Below, piece by piece: positions 12,601 to 27,600 of a stretch of 45,499 nt of DNA (its first letter is position 1; each line of letters opens with the position of its first letter). Source of the DNA: Gyrodactylus bullatarudis (Eukaryota > Platyhelminthes > Monogenea > Gyrodactylidea > Gyrodactylidae); the NCBI GenBank assembly GCA_012064415.1, contig SSNU01000296.1:1-45499 (forward strand), given 5' to 3'. The notes under the pieces are model-generated. The model did no database searches. It worked only from the letters and a program-made list of their open reading frames with translations, and was not told where the DNA came from. The position numbers and the translations under genes are program-made.

Positions 12601-15600
12601 TGATATATTGAAAATCAACCACTACTTCTACTCTCTAAAAGATTCACTCGAGTCCATGGGGCTCTGTCTAAACAGAGATAAATGCAAAATAATGCTCCCA
12701 TTGGGTCTCCCTGCAACCCTCCTTGAATTTCTTCTACTTCCTGGAGAAATTGTCTCCTTTAACTTTGATCTAGATTTCGGTATCAACTCCAAGTTAAAAA
12801 TTGATCCCTTTTCCAACCTCTCCACAATAAATTCAACAATCTTCACTATTCTAAAATTCTCTAAAACGCCACAACTAAGAATTAAGGCCTACAAATCCTT
12901 AGTTTTAAATAACTTTGACTATTTAGCTCCGCTACTCACGAACCTGACCCATACTCAGGCACGTGATTTAGAAAGAATTCAAGCCTCCTTCTTATACTGG
13001 GTTTACCCTGACCTTGATTCCTATAATGCTCGCATTTTGGTTTCAAGTCTGAACCCTCTATGGGTTAGAAGGTTGGCATTTATTGTAAAAAATTTTATTG
13101 AATCCTCTTCTATGATTGAGCATGTTTATTCCTTAAGAAGAGTAGTTTATGATGAAAATTTCCTACTCTCAGCTTTTAACATGATTAAAGATAAATATGA
13201 CATTATGAACTGTGATAATCTTCACTCTATAAAGACCACCATGAGTCATATTCGCTCTAAAATAGAATATTCTATTACTCTATTATATCCCGATCTTTAC
13301 TCAAATTCCAGAATGATTATTGTAAAAATTTTTTGAGATTAACATGCCAGTTACAATTTACAAACTGATTCAATTGTCTCATGTGCGATATTTTAAAGAT
13401 CACTCATCCAGTTATGACTTTATTTTTTCAAGAAAACTAGATTAACATTTTTATTTATTTTTTATATTTTCCATAGAATAGAATCCCCATCAGAATCTCA
13501 TTTATAGCAATTTTAAGTCTATTTCTCGATTGGTTTTCTTATCGACTCGATAGAGTTAAAATGAAATCAATTTCTTACCTAAAATTATCCTATTCTCTTT
13601 GTATTTTCATAACTTTTCTCAATAGTCAAAAGATGGATTATAATTCTGCTACTATGCCCTTAAAATTTTTTCATTCTTAGATTGAATTTCAATTTGTACC
13701 ACATCGGGAGTCAAATACCATAATTCTATCAGCTATTGATGATATCCAACTGGTACTTGACGACCATATCATTCGAACTCAAACTATTCGTGGATCACCA
13801 TATATTAAACCTTTTGAAAAGAATGTAATTGATCTTGAAGAAAATCTTCTCTTAACACAGGATGTTATCGATATCTGGATTAAAGTTCAAGTCAACTGGC
13901 TTTATCTCGATCCTATATTTCGATCTCAAGATATTGTGATTCAAATGCCGGAAGAGAGTCGCAAATTTAATCATGTCAGTTTTTTTTAAATATCAGTCTT
14001 GGAAAAAATTTCTATCAATCTTTGACTCTAATTTCATTCGTCTTGAAAATTAAGGAATTTTTCATATTTCTATTTTATTGAATTTTGAGTTGAAAGTATT
14101 TGTTGATGTCAAAGTGAAAGAATGATCAAAAGTTTCATTCTGGATTACGATTAGATATGGACATCTAAGAAACACCTCATCATCATTTTAAGATGGAATT
14201 TCTTCATCATTTCTATAAAATTTTGATGATCTAAGAATATATATTGATGAGTCTATCAAATATTGTATTGCAATAATCAGTTTCAATGTCTAATCTTGAT
14301 TGTAAAAAGTAGAATTTTTCTTTTATAATTGTATGATAATTTAAATTTCAAACAACAATTAATTTGACTTTTGTACTTTTCCTCTATTAGGTTGATAAGA
14401 TTTGGCGAGAAATCATGAAATCTGTCAAGAATGATCCGCATGTGTTGGTCACAATTCGTATTGATAAAATTCTCGAGAAATTTCGTAAATGTCATGAGTT
14501 ATTAGAAAAAATTCTAAAGGATCTTAATCAATATCTTGAAAAGAAACGTCTTAGTTTTCCTAGATTTTTCTTTTTATCAAATAATGAACTTCTGGAAATT
14601 TTGAGTGAAACTCAAGATATGAAAAGAATTCAACCACATTTGAAAAAATGTTTCGAAGGAATATCACGTCTAACATTTGATGATAAAATGGATATATCCC
14701 AGATCATTTCCAGTGAAGGTGAATGTGTTGATCTTTTGAGTGCCATCTCAACATCACAGACAAAGGGAGCTGTTGAGAAATGGTTCATTGAACTTGAAGT
14801 AGAAATGTTCAAGGCTGTCAAGAATACTGTCATTAAAGCAATTTATGATTATGAAAAAAGAGCCAGACGTGACTGGGTACGCATCTGGTGTGGTCAAGCT
14901 GTCCTAGCTGGCTCTATGTATTATTGGACAAAGCTTACAACACTCGCTATTCTCGATGGAAACACTGCTTTACATAATTATTTTATTGTGAGTTCTCTCA
15001 AAAGAATGAAAAAACAAATCTAATTTCATGAAATATAGATGAATAAGAAACAAATCGATGAGATAGTTAGTCTTGTTCGTGAAGATTTGTCAACACAGAA
15101 TCGAATAAGTTTACAATCTCTAATTGTCCTTGATGTTCATGCAAAGGATGTCCTTCATGAAATTGTAGAGAAAAAAGTCACAAATGCTAATGATTTTATT
15201 TGGCTATCTCAGTTAAGGTATTATATGGAAAATGAGGATATTATCACAAGAATGATTAATTTTCAGCTAAAGTTTGTCTTTTTCTGTTCTAAAATATTCA
15301 ATTGATTTTTGTCTCGTTTCATCCTTTGAATTACATCTTGTTGATTCTACACCTACTAATTCCATCTAGTGTATATGTTACCAGTAATCTTGTTACTCTT
15401 GATAGTCTCAAGACTGCCTGGCAAATCAATTAAACTTGTTACTCGGTTTCAAAATTATCTGATAGTCTCAAGAATACCGAGAATCTTGTTACCAGTAACA
15501 AATTTAATTGATAATAACTAATTTTTTGACTTTCAGAATTTAGAAAGAAAAATCATTCAGTTTATTCATAGCACCCCTAGGATTTTTTCAGAATCTCTTT

Positions 15601-18600
15601 TCAGAAGTATTACACATCAATAGAACCTTAAAAGCTTTACAAAATTTGATACCAGTAGAAATGAAAACTTTACCTGGGTGATATTATCTTGAATTATGAC
15701 CTCAAAATTCATTTTCAATCCATACGAAATTTATTAAATAATCAGTTTATCAACTTTTATTAATAATCTAAACGTCTACCAAATCTTTGGGATCTAGTAA
15801 ATTTTTCAAAATAATCCTTCGAGTTTTTCTCCTTTTAGTTAGTTGTTTGTTTGAAGAGTAATCAAATACAGCTGTATCATAAAAATTTATTCATTCGTAC
15901 AAGAAAGACTGCTGTGACATCTTGAATTACACATTGTATTCATTGTAATACTCTTTGATTTGTTCATTTATTTCTTTTAATCTCTTTTTGATTATTGTAT
16001 ATTAATTTGATTTCCATTACTCAAAATAAAAATTTTAATAATAAACAATTAGTTGGATAAGCCTTTTTTATTGTAAATTAACTACTACTGTATTTATAAA
16101 CAACCATTCTCTCAATGAGCTGTTTTATTGGCTGGGCTTTGCTCAAATTTTTTTGGGTAACATTTTTAAATCCAATCAAAAGGTTATTACAGACTTTTAT
16201 CAAATTTTCTTTTCATTTTTAAAAAAAGTTTGAGGTCATAATTCAAGATAATATCACCCAGGTAAAGTTTTCATTTCTACTGGTATCAAATTTTGTAAAG
16301 CTTTTAAGGTTCTATTGATGTGTAATACTTCTGAAAAGAGATTCTGAAAAAATCCTAGGGGTGCTATGAATAAACTGAATGATTTTTCTTTCTAAATTCT
16401 GAAAGTCAAAAAATTAGTTATTATCAATTAAATTTGTTACTGGTAACAAGATTCTCGGTATTCTTGAGACTATCAGATAATTTTGAAACCGAGTAACAAA
16501 CAGTTATAATCTGTTTTACAGTTACATTAAAGAACCTTAGTCTCTTAGAATTGATTTTTAGTAGTTAATCGTAATTAAGCCTAAGTTTGATTGTTAAACA
16601 TTCTATAGAATGAATGAGAGGTCATACATAATCATAGAATTCCTGGTGAAATATAGGATTATCAAAAAAATTCGATTGAATTCTTCATTGAAAACACTCA
16701 ATTTTATTTATTATAGATATGGCTACGAGTATCTTGGGAATAGTTCAAGATTGGTAATTACACCTTTAACAGATCGCTGCTATCGTACACTTTTCGGTGC
16801 TTTAAATCTACATTTGGGTGGTGCTCCTGAAGGCCCTGCTGGTACTGGTAAGACTGAAACAGTTAAAGATCTGGCTAAAGCAGTTGCGAAACAGTGTGTC
16901 GTCTTCAACTGTTCTGATGGCCTTGATTATATTGCACTGGGAAAATTTTTCAAAGGTCTTTTGTCAACTGGCGCCTGGTCATGTTTTGATGAATTTAATC
17001 GAATTGACCTCGAAGTACTTTCAGTTGTTGCTCAACAAATACTCACAATTCAACGAGGAATCAACACAGGACTAACAAAGCTTGTTTTTGAAGGAACCCC
17101 ATTAGTATTGAATCCAACATGTGCCGTATTCATCACTATGAACCCAGGATATGCTGGTCGATCTGAACTACCAGATAATCTGAAGGCATTATTTAGATCG
17201 GTTGCAATGATGGTACCTGACTATGCCTTAATCGCAGAAATTTCATTATATTCTTGTGGCTTTGTTAATGCAAGAGTTTTGGCTAGGAAAATTGTGGCAA
17301 CCTACAAACTATGCTCAGAACAATTAAGCTCTCAATATCATTATGATTATGGCATGAGAGCTGTCAAGTCTGTTCTTATCGCTGCTGGATCTTTAAAAGT
17401 TTGTTTTAAATTTTTGCACTTAATATCTGTATAGCTTCTTGGTAATTTTTTATTGAACATAAACTCTCTTAAAGGATCATCAGTGGTATCACTTTAAAAA
17501 TGATAAGAGTTAAATTATTGAATGACAATAATAATTTACAATTTTGAAATAAATAGTAAAAGTTTAAGAACTAAGAATAAATGCAAGCTGAAAAAACACC
17601 AAAACTCTTCAATAAATAGCAACAATGGAGAGAAAAGTGAAAAAGCTCACATAGGCCAAGGTAGTTGAAGATTATAGGAAAAGTTTTTCTGAACAAATAG
17701 ACTGGATTTGTATTGACTGATAAGGAATCTCTCCTTTACCCATACAACTATGCTGTCATCTCCAGGATTTTTTATAAAACGGAAAAATTCGAAATTGAAG
17801 CTGCGTGGTTTTCTCGCTTAAGATGTTTAGTAACCGGGGTATCCTTATGTAGATGATCATTGGATCTTGGAATTTATAAACTAAAAGAGTCTTATCTTCA
17901 GGCTTATGAATCAAACTGAACAATCTGTGTTTCAAATACAAATTTCAATTATAATGCTGATCGATGAGATTATTAAGTCTTCTTCTTGTATCATTACTGA
18001 AACTATTTCCTTTGAAGTTAAGCTTCATGAAAATAGAGATTTTATCCACCTCTTTTGTTTCAACAACCTCATCTCTAACCATAGGTTGATTGATGAATTT
18101 GTCCACAAATTTGGCTGGATAACCATTTTCCATCAAACATGACATCAAATCCTCTATTCCTCAGGACTTGCGACTCTTCTTATCCTCTTCTCTAGACCAA
18201 TTACTAAGCCAATTTTATGAGATATAGGACTGAAACTTGCATAATGAAGATACTTCCCGTTATCAGTCCTCTTCTTATAAATATTTAATAAAATTAATCC
18301 ATCCTCTTTTCTGGTTAATTTGACGTCTAGAAAACTCAAAATACCATTAGATTCTCTTTCCATAGTGAATTTAATATTCAGATGAAATGAGTTCATCTTG
18401 AAGAAAAAATCATCTACTGATACATTTCATCAGAATAAAATCTGATGTAAACATCAGTGAAATTATTGATAGTTTCTGACATCTTATTCTTTTCTAACCA
18501 ACCTAAAAAGATATCAGCTAAGAGAGAACTAAGAGGTGATCCCATAGCTATTACATCTCTAACTTTTTTTTAAAAATGATTTTAAGTGAATTTTCTGACA

Positions 18601-21600
18601 TATTTGTAAATTAACATTATTGATTCAGATAAATTATCTAGAATTATAATTATGCATTTGAAATAATTACTGATTTTCATACCAACTTTTCCGAAAGAAA
18701 TATCGATTCTAAGCTTTTTTATTGAAGCATGCCTCGAAAATGCTTCTCAGTCCCAATTTTCTCTAAACTCTAAACTCAGGGGAAAATTTTTCTCAAGAAG
18801 CATCGTAAAAACCCATGACAGTAAAGACCCATTCAAGACTCTTAAATCAAGAGTTTATCTATCTTTATGTTAAAAAATTATCAGGAAATAATTACGTATA
18901 TTTGAATTTTATTAAAGTTTGCCCAATTTATTATAAGTGCTCAATTTTTCTGCGCAAAAATAGGAAATTATTTATTCATAAAAATCAAAAAAAGGGAAAA
19001 ATATTAAAAATTATAAATGGCGACTCTTGGTACTACAACAACCACTGATCCAAATGCTCCAGCAACTACTACTACAACAACCCAACAACAACCAGCAGCC
19101 GCAACTGATCAAGCCAATGATGACAATGGCGATGACGATGAAAAGAAGGAAGAGGAATTTTTCACAACCAAAATGATTTTTATATCTGCATTATCTCTAC
19201 TTGCTGGAATTCACATGAAGAAAAAGCAAAACTGTAGAAGGTTTAACATGTTTTGATACCATTTCATATCTTTTACCTTTTTTACCGGGAATTTAATCAA
19301 TAGAAAAAGATTTCGTTTTAAAATTTTGTGAAATTGGTTTTGAATAACACCTACTATCTTAGGTATTTTCTTGATCACAGACATGATTTTTTTTCTAATT
19401 AGAATTAAATAAAAATATTAATACATTAGGTTAATATTGTCAAACTTTCTCGAAAACTATTCTCTATAGGCTCATCGGTAAGAGGAGTAAAAAGCTGAAA
19501 ATTCTCTATGACTGGCATTAAATAATGAGGAGAGTTATTACAGAAAATAGATTCTCTTAGCTTGAGCTTATATATATAGTGATTACAATATTTTCACATT
19601 GACAGCTCAAATTTCCTAAAGAAAATGAAGAAGTTCTCATATTACGCTCAATTACCGATGTCAATCTTCCAAAGTTCTTAACATATGATATTCCCCTATT
19701 TCATGGTATCATCAATGATCTATTCCCTGCCACGCGTAAACCAACATCAGACTATGAACTTCTTAATTCGGCCATTAAAGAAACATGCTCGAGGCTTAAT
19801 TTACAATATGAAAAATACTTTGTTCAAAAGATACAGCAAATTTATGAAATGATGCTTGTTCGTCATGGCTTCATGATAGTTGGACGACCATTTGGTGGCA
19901 AGACAAGTGCTTACAAAGTCTTAGCTGATGCCCTTACTCTTATGAATGAGAAAAAGCTTAATAACGAAGAGAAAGTTCAATACGCCATAATTAATCCAAA
20001 GTCGATTACAATTGGTCAGCTGTATGGTCAATTTGATCAGGTTTCCCATGAATGGTCTGATGGTGTTTTAGCATTGTATTATCGCCAATTCGCCCTCTCC
20101 CAGACATCCGATAGAAAATGGCTCATTTTTGACGGTCCCATTGATGCTGTGTGGATTGAAAATATGAATACTGTTCTCGATGATAATAAGAAACTTTGCC
20201 TCATGTCTGGTATGTGTTTTATAGAATCATTAATGCCTTCATTAAAAGTTTAGAATGAATTTTGATCATACATATATATATTCTTTGAAATAAAATCTCA
20301 ATTTTCTTTATTTCTTTCAATCTTCTAGGTGAGATTATTCAACTTTCATCAACAACAAACCTCATATTCGAACCAATGGATTTGGAAGCAGCATCCCCAG
20401 CTACTGTATCTCGTTGTGGTATGATCTATATGGAGCCTGAGAGTTTAGGTTGGCGGCCATTTGTTAAATCTTGGATCAAGACTCTACCAGATGGAATAAC
20501 TGAAGACCTAATTGAAAAGCTTAATCAATTATTCCAAAGGTTTATCGATGCAGGCTTAGCTTGCATTCGAAAAGATTGTCAAGTAATATATTTATATATA
20601 TTGTATCGCTATTTCTCTGATAACTTTCTTCCTAGGAACTTGTTCAGACTTCTGACATAAATTTAGTCAAATCTTTATTGAATTTAATGGACTCACAAAT
20701 TAGTATTTTGAAAAGTGATGAATTCATTCTGTCTTTTTCAAAAGAAGATCTTCTCATGGCCATAGAAGTAAGTTGGTTAATTCATCAACGAATTTCTTAC
20801 TTTTTCACATCAAAAATTGATGCGTTTATCAACAATACTTTTAAGTAATTTACTAAAACTTTGTTGTCTAAAAAAATTACACAGCAATCATACGGGCTTA
20901 GAATTTTTTGAAAATTAATTTTTTTTCTAAAACTTGGCTTCCAAGTACTCACGCTAAGCTACTTTCAAGGTACTTTCTATTTCTTCAGTAAGATAGCCTT
21001 CTGAGTGGCAGATTTGCATTACTAATATTGAAAGGCATGTTTTTGTTCAATAGTCATTGGCTGAACTACAGCCGCTGTAATAATCATCAAATTATTTCCA
21101 TATTAATATTTGTATTCTAATGAAATTAATTTCGATTCGTTTACACATACTGATGATTTCTTGAGTTTTGATAAGATAAATTAGATTCAAGATTTTGCCA
21201 TCAATAAATTTTAATTTGAAAAGTACAAAATAATTATATTAATAATTTTTAGTGTAATTTCAGTTGTCTGATATTATTTTTAATAAAATAATAAGTAAAT
21301 GAATTTTATTTTATTTTGGACGACAAAAATTACTCGAATCCTCTCACATGGGATCCTCAATATTTTTTTGAAATATTAGCTTTATTACTAGGGCCCCAAA
21401 AAAAAGTCCACTAAAATTAGATTTTAGGCGCCTATAATAGTCATTTTTAGGCTTTTTGAGGCCCTACTAAATATTTCAAATCAAGCTTCAAAAATATTCT
21501 TATACGCCAACATGAGATTCCATCAATTTCAATGGCCTATAGATGGATTATGACTGCGTTTGACAATGTAAAAACTTGTGTGATTGAGAACTGTTTCATA

Positions 21601-24600
21601 CATTCCAAGATTTGTTATTAATCCTTATGGTGACTAATTACTTTAACAGCTTTTGTAATTACACGTTGAATGTTTGCAAGGGTATGGGTGATAGAATTGG
21701 GATGGAATAGGATTTATATAAAAATTTCACCAAAAAACTCAATATAGATTGTTGTTAGTTCAAAGTTTAAATTCACTCCATGGTCTTGAATAGGATGGTG
21801 ATGAAATTTTATGAGAAGATTTGTTTTAAAATTCTCTTTGACCCTAGAACGAAATCTCGGGTTATTTTTCACCCCATTTGTATTGAAACCCCCATAAGAA
21901 AAATAAATATTTCGGACGAAGGTTAAGTAGGAATGAGAATCTTCTTTTTTATATGATGGAAAAATGATTAAATTTTATTTTTTTGATATTCTCTTGAAAT
22001 TTGGTACAATGAGGAAACTACATGACATGAGCATAAACTTAAAATATCAACGAAAAATATTCATAGGGTACTGATATATTGCTGATATTGAATTACTCAT
22101 TAGTTTACAATTATAATAAATATTATTATAGTAGTATTATTAGTAGGTTAATTGTCTAAAAACACTGTAATTTCCATATGGTGCTTATTTACAATAAATA
22201 TTATTCTTCAGGGGGCAGAGAGGTTTGGATCACTTTTACACAGTTACTACAGAGGTACAACTGTACTTAAAATTATCTTTCATTAAAAACGAAAATTATT
22301 TTTTGTCTGATATTTTTGGTTAGTCTTTGAATAATTCCTGTAATTATTATCTTTATTAAAGATGTAACGAAATCTATTTATAAATCAAAGTTTACCGTGA
22401 AAATATTTTTTATAACATAGGGTACTGATATATTGCTGAAATTGAATTATTTTGATCTAAAATAACTGAAAATCTGTTTGCAATCCCATTTTCTCCAAAT
22501 TCTGTTGTAGGCTTACTGGAATAACAAAATTTAACAGAAATGTTATCAACAGATTATATTACTGTTTTCATTGGAAAAACTCTTGAAGCTTTATCAGCAG
22601 AATAGATATTCGAAATTAGAGTGAAAGAGTAGTAAGGATTCAAAGAAAATCTAAATTTTTTAAGAAGTCTGATTTTTAAAATTGAATATTATCACGGACA
22701 AGCATTTTAGGATGAACTAGATACACAAGATCAAAGATTTTTGATATATTTTTAGATATCAGCAAAATAAATGTAAAAAGTTTTATTTCCTTATGGGTGA
22801 TGAAATTATTATGATAAGAAAAAAAAATGTATTGGAGATGCCGAGGATTGAACTCGGGACCTCTCACATGCGAAGCGAGCGCTCTACCACTGAGCTACAT
22901 CCCCGTATAATTTATCATGTTATCCTATCAATTATGTTAATAACAAGTCTTGAAATTTATAATCTAGTTTGATATTCAATAGGGAAACTTTACTCAACTT
23001 AATTTAACAGACTGTTTCTTAGATAAGATAAGAAAATTTTATTGAAATCTATTTCAACAATATACAAATTAGATGAAATTAATTTTTTGTCAGATAAATA
23101 ATTCTACTTCTATCATGTGTTGAATTAAGTCATCTTTAACTTTGGCTATGCTATTAGTCATTTTGTAAGAAAGGCGATGCCCGAGAATATGAAGAGATTA
23201 AGCTCTATTTCGGGCATTCTCTTCAGTCTTTACATGCCAAATATAAATACATCAATATTACAAAAAGAAATCTGATTGGTTAGCCTTTCATAGGTAGTAA
23301 TAGTTTTTGAGAATACATAAGAATAGATAGAAATATGGGACCCCTCACATAAGTCATGCGAGGGGTGAAAATGTACAATTGTAGGTGTGTAATCGAATAA
23401 CACGGGTGGGGGTGGGGTCGTACGAACTTGATCAGGTTTAACTTTTCTGGAATAAAATTTTGTGCTGATTTCAGATCTGCTTAATTAATTAATAACTTTT
23501 TTTGTGTAGTGTCCAAATTAGGATTACAATAAAAATAATAAAAAATATGCTGAAAATTGACTTGTAGTTCAAGAAATTCATTTCAATTATTTCGTTTGGA
23601 AAAAGGATGTGATAGTTGTTTGTGATGGCGGTTTAATTGTTTTTGTTGTTTCCCCGATGTTCCTCTTCTCTATTTCGATAGGTTTCCTTCTGTTACCTAA
23701 GATAGGTTTAGGGAGAACTAGGGGTTGAATGAATTTCTTTTGTATACATAGGTTGGGTTGTTCCTTCTCTATGAGAATAGCCTCGGCTGTTTTGAGAGCT
23801 GCGATGTTGTTTCCTGTTTGTCTATATATTATTTCAAAATTGTCATGGGAAACTTTTTCTTCACATTCTTTAACGTGTTGCCTTACTGCTGTCGAACCTG
23901 TATACAAATGTTTGGAGACTCTATCATCGAGCCTTCGCGTTGTGTGGCCATGTATTCAGCATTGCAAAGGCATTTGAATTTCTATAATACGTATGACTCT
24001 GATAATGGGTTCGGTCTGTCTATTGTTTTGTTAATGAACATTCTCTTCGATTTGAAGTGAAATCTTGGTTCACACATGGGAAAAGTTGACGAATACCATT
24101 GTTTTATTTTGTTTTTTGTTGTGTTTTCCAATACTTTCCTTTGAATGGTAGGAATATGTTAATCTTCTCTTTCGCCTTTAGTTCTTTATCCATTGGTTCA
24201 TCCCATTTCAAAGCATTTTCCTCAAAGCCCGCCGGATAATTATTTTGGGTGAACACTTGTTTAAGTTTGATTTTTTCCTCTTTTAAGCAATCCGATGATA
24301 CTAGTTTTTCCAATCTCGAGAATAGTGGTTTCTCCAATCCTTTTTTTAGTAGACTTTGGAGAGAATGAGTTGAAATTCAGGAGTTTACCTGTAAAAGTTG
24401 ATTTTCTGAAGATTTTTCTTTGTAGTTGACTATTTTCTTGTCTGCATAGCAAGAGCTCTAAGAACGGCATTTGGTCTCTTGCTTCTAGTTCCATAGTGAA
24501 TTTCACACTCTCATGGGCAGTGTTAGCAGCTTCTAAAAGGTTCTCTAGTTCTAAGTTCTTTTCTACGATCATGAAGATGTCGTCTATGTATCTTTTGTAG

Positions 24601-27600
24601 ATTTTAGTTTTGTTGATGAGTGGTGCTAGTGGTCCTGGTTCTAGTTTTCCCATAAAGATTTCTGCAAGCAAAGGATCCAATGGTGTACCCATGGCTACAC
24701 CATCCGTTTGGATATTGTTAGGGTATTTATTGATAGTCAAGAACACACGTGATATATTGGAGTTACAAAAAAGAGCCTGTATTTAAACAAATATACAACT
24801 TTGTTATCTTTTAATTAATATCTAGTTTTGTTTGACAATATGAATAATATAATTAATCTATTCATTCATCACCTCCCCCTTTGTAACGAGCAGGCCTGCC
24901 AGCATTAAGCGGTGGTTGGACCTTTTGTGTTGGTGCTGGCTCCGGATCCTCTCGTACCTCTCCCTCGGGGGTTCCAGTTATTTGCGTTCCTTCGACACTA
25001 TTGACTTCTTGGACGTCCTGGGCATCTGGCGTCTTTATTATCCCATCTTCAGGAAATAAGTATCGCTTTTTAACGTGGTTTGCGTGTCTCACTTTCTTTC
25101 TCCCTTCATCGGATTTTATCGAGATCATCTGATTGCTGGACTGTGTTAATACACCTTTCAACCATTTGTTAAGGGTCTTCTCGAAGTACCACACCGTTTC
25201 TCCTGTTTTAAAACATTCGATCTCATTCGATGTTTGGATGCGTCTTGGGGCACTTAACGGGTTGACCAGAGATAGATTGGTTTGGACCATACATGATTTC
25301 ATTTGGAGTCTTCCCTCCTAATAGATCAGATGGCGTGTTTCGATAGTAGGTCAAGAAGATCCGTATTGTATCAGCCCTTGGCGTGTCCGAGTGCTTCGCA
25401 AGACATCTTTTGAAAGTATCGACAAATCGTTCAGCCAGTCCGTTCGATTGTGGGTGATATGCAGGTGACTTCAAGTGTTGGATTCCGTTTTGGGAGCACC
25501 AGTTCTCGAATTCAGTTGAAGTGAATTGTGTACCGTTGTCGGAGACTAGCGTTGCTGGCAGTCCATGCCTCGTTATGAGATCTTTAAATATCTGTATGAC
25601 CTTTTGTGAATTGGGATCGGTTAACTGGAATACTTCTGGGTACCTTGAAAAAGCATCAACAATTATTAAGAAATAGATTGATTTGTCGACAGGACCCGCA
25701 AAATCTATGTGCACACGTTCCCATGGACCACTTGGCTTTGGCCAATGCGAAAGTTCCTTTTGTGGAGGGAGACGGCTGTTCCGTTGACACTCATCACAAG
25801 GTTGACTGTGTTTGATTATGTCTTGATCAAGGCTTAACCAGTAGACCTCCTTCCTCGCTATTGCTTTCATAGCTGGTATTCCTGGATGTCCTGTATGGAT
25901 TTCGTCGGTAACCGTTTTCTGAAGACTGTTGGGTATTACAACTCTTTCGTTCAGGAGAATACAACCGCTTTCCAGTTCCAGATTCTTTCTTTTTATATTA
26001 TAAGATTTCGTGTCGTCGTCTACCGTGTCTTTCCAATTTGAGGCGATCTGCTTTTTTACTTTGGATAGGATGTTTCTTGTGCGACTGTATCAAAGTCCAA
26101 TGGAGCGGTTTTAGTATTCAAAGGTGTGTAACCAATCGCAGCGATCACAAATTCGTCAACCTCGTTCTTAGCCATCAACCGAGAGAGCGTGTCCGCGTAG
26201 CCGAAATCCTCTGTGCCAAGGTGTTCGATGTCGAAGTCATAATTTCGTAGTTGGATTGCCCATCGTTGCAACCTCCTCGATGTCGTTTGGCTCACACCCT
26301 CCTTCGGATCGAAGATGTTCAGCAGGGGCATGTGATCTGTCTGCAACGTGAATTTTCTGCCTGCAAGATATTTATGGAGATGAGTTATAGCATAAACAAT
26401 TGCAAAACTTTCCTTATCGATTTGACCGTAGTTTTTCTGCGCTTCGGATAAGGTTTTGGAAATATAGATTAACGGGCACCATCCTCTACTCTCCTTTTGC
26501 ATGAGCGTCGCACCAATACCATAGGATGAAGCGTCTGCAGCTAGCATTAGGGGTTTTGCCGGATCAAAATGCGTGAGTAATGTTCGAACTGCGATTGTCT
26601 TCTTCAATGCTTCAAAGTCACGTTGGTTTTCCTTGGACCAAGAGAAGACGGCGTTTTTTTTCATCAACGGACCAAATGACAGTTTAAGTTTGTGCAAATC
26701 ACTAATAAAACGGCCGAAGAAGTTGACAAGTCCCAAGAAGGAATGGAGTTCGTCTTTTGATGTTGGTGGTCTCAATGCCTGCAGGTCTTCAACTTTCTTT
26801 GGGTCCGGTCGTCTGCCATTCTCATCCAGGATACATCCGAGATATGAAACCGATTTCATGCAAAAATTTGATTTGTCTAAGTTGATTTTCAACCCGCTTG
26901 AGGATAGTCGTTTCACCACATTGATGCTGCGCTCCCAAAGCTGTTCTTCTGATTCTGCCCAAATGAGGATGTCGTCGATGTAGGGGGCCACTCCATTCAA
27001 ACCTTCAAGAACCATGTCGACAATCTGCTGAAATATTTTCGGTGCTGGTTTCACTCTATAAGTCACTCCATATTGGTGAATAACTTTACCTTGTGAATTT
27101 TCGTGAAGATTTCCTCAAAAGTCGGGAGTTCGTAACCGTGGTCCTGGAGTTGGTTATTCAGTCCGGTTGAATAATCGGCACAGATTCGTAGCTTGTTGTC
27201 CTTTTTCATGACAGTTAGGATTGGAGCTGCCCATTCTGCATATTTCACCTTTTCGTACACATTTGCCTCTACCAGACGGTTTAACTCTTTGCTCACTTCT
27301 TCCTGGAGTGCGAATACAACCGGTCTCTTCTTGCAGAATACTGGTTTAGCTTCTTTCTTGAGTACTAGGTTTACTTTATGCTTGCAGATTCCTGTGGCGT
27401 TGTCATTCAATTCTTTGATGAGTTCGAATGCTCCTTTCTTGTTCCACTTCTTGTTCGGAGGTAGAGAGTTTATTGCAAAACTGTTGATTGGGATGTCGAA
27501 GAGCCCGAACTGTTCGAACAGATCTGCTCCAAAGATCGTCGTACATGTGTCTTTTACTATCAAGAAATGCAATTTGATGCTTTTACCTCTGAATGAAATT

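Noticed and set aside
12404..13336. 310-codon frame as a host gene
   Set aside because: The PQGS and FADD motifs identify it as a LINE reverse transcriptase lacking its 5' part.
16610..16716. Extension of dynein exon 12 upstream to an ATG at 16610
   Set aside because: The family sequence begins at YGYEYLG. A TATAG acceptor at 16715-16716 and the phase of exon 11 place the exon start at 16717. The upstream open stretch is low-complexity intron sequence.
23160..23235. Possible structured RNA (GCCCGAGA...CGGGC pairing near 23176-23218)
   Set aside because: The inverted match is short and imperfect and resembles no RNA family that I recognise.
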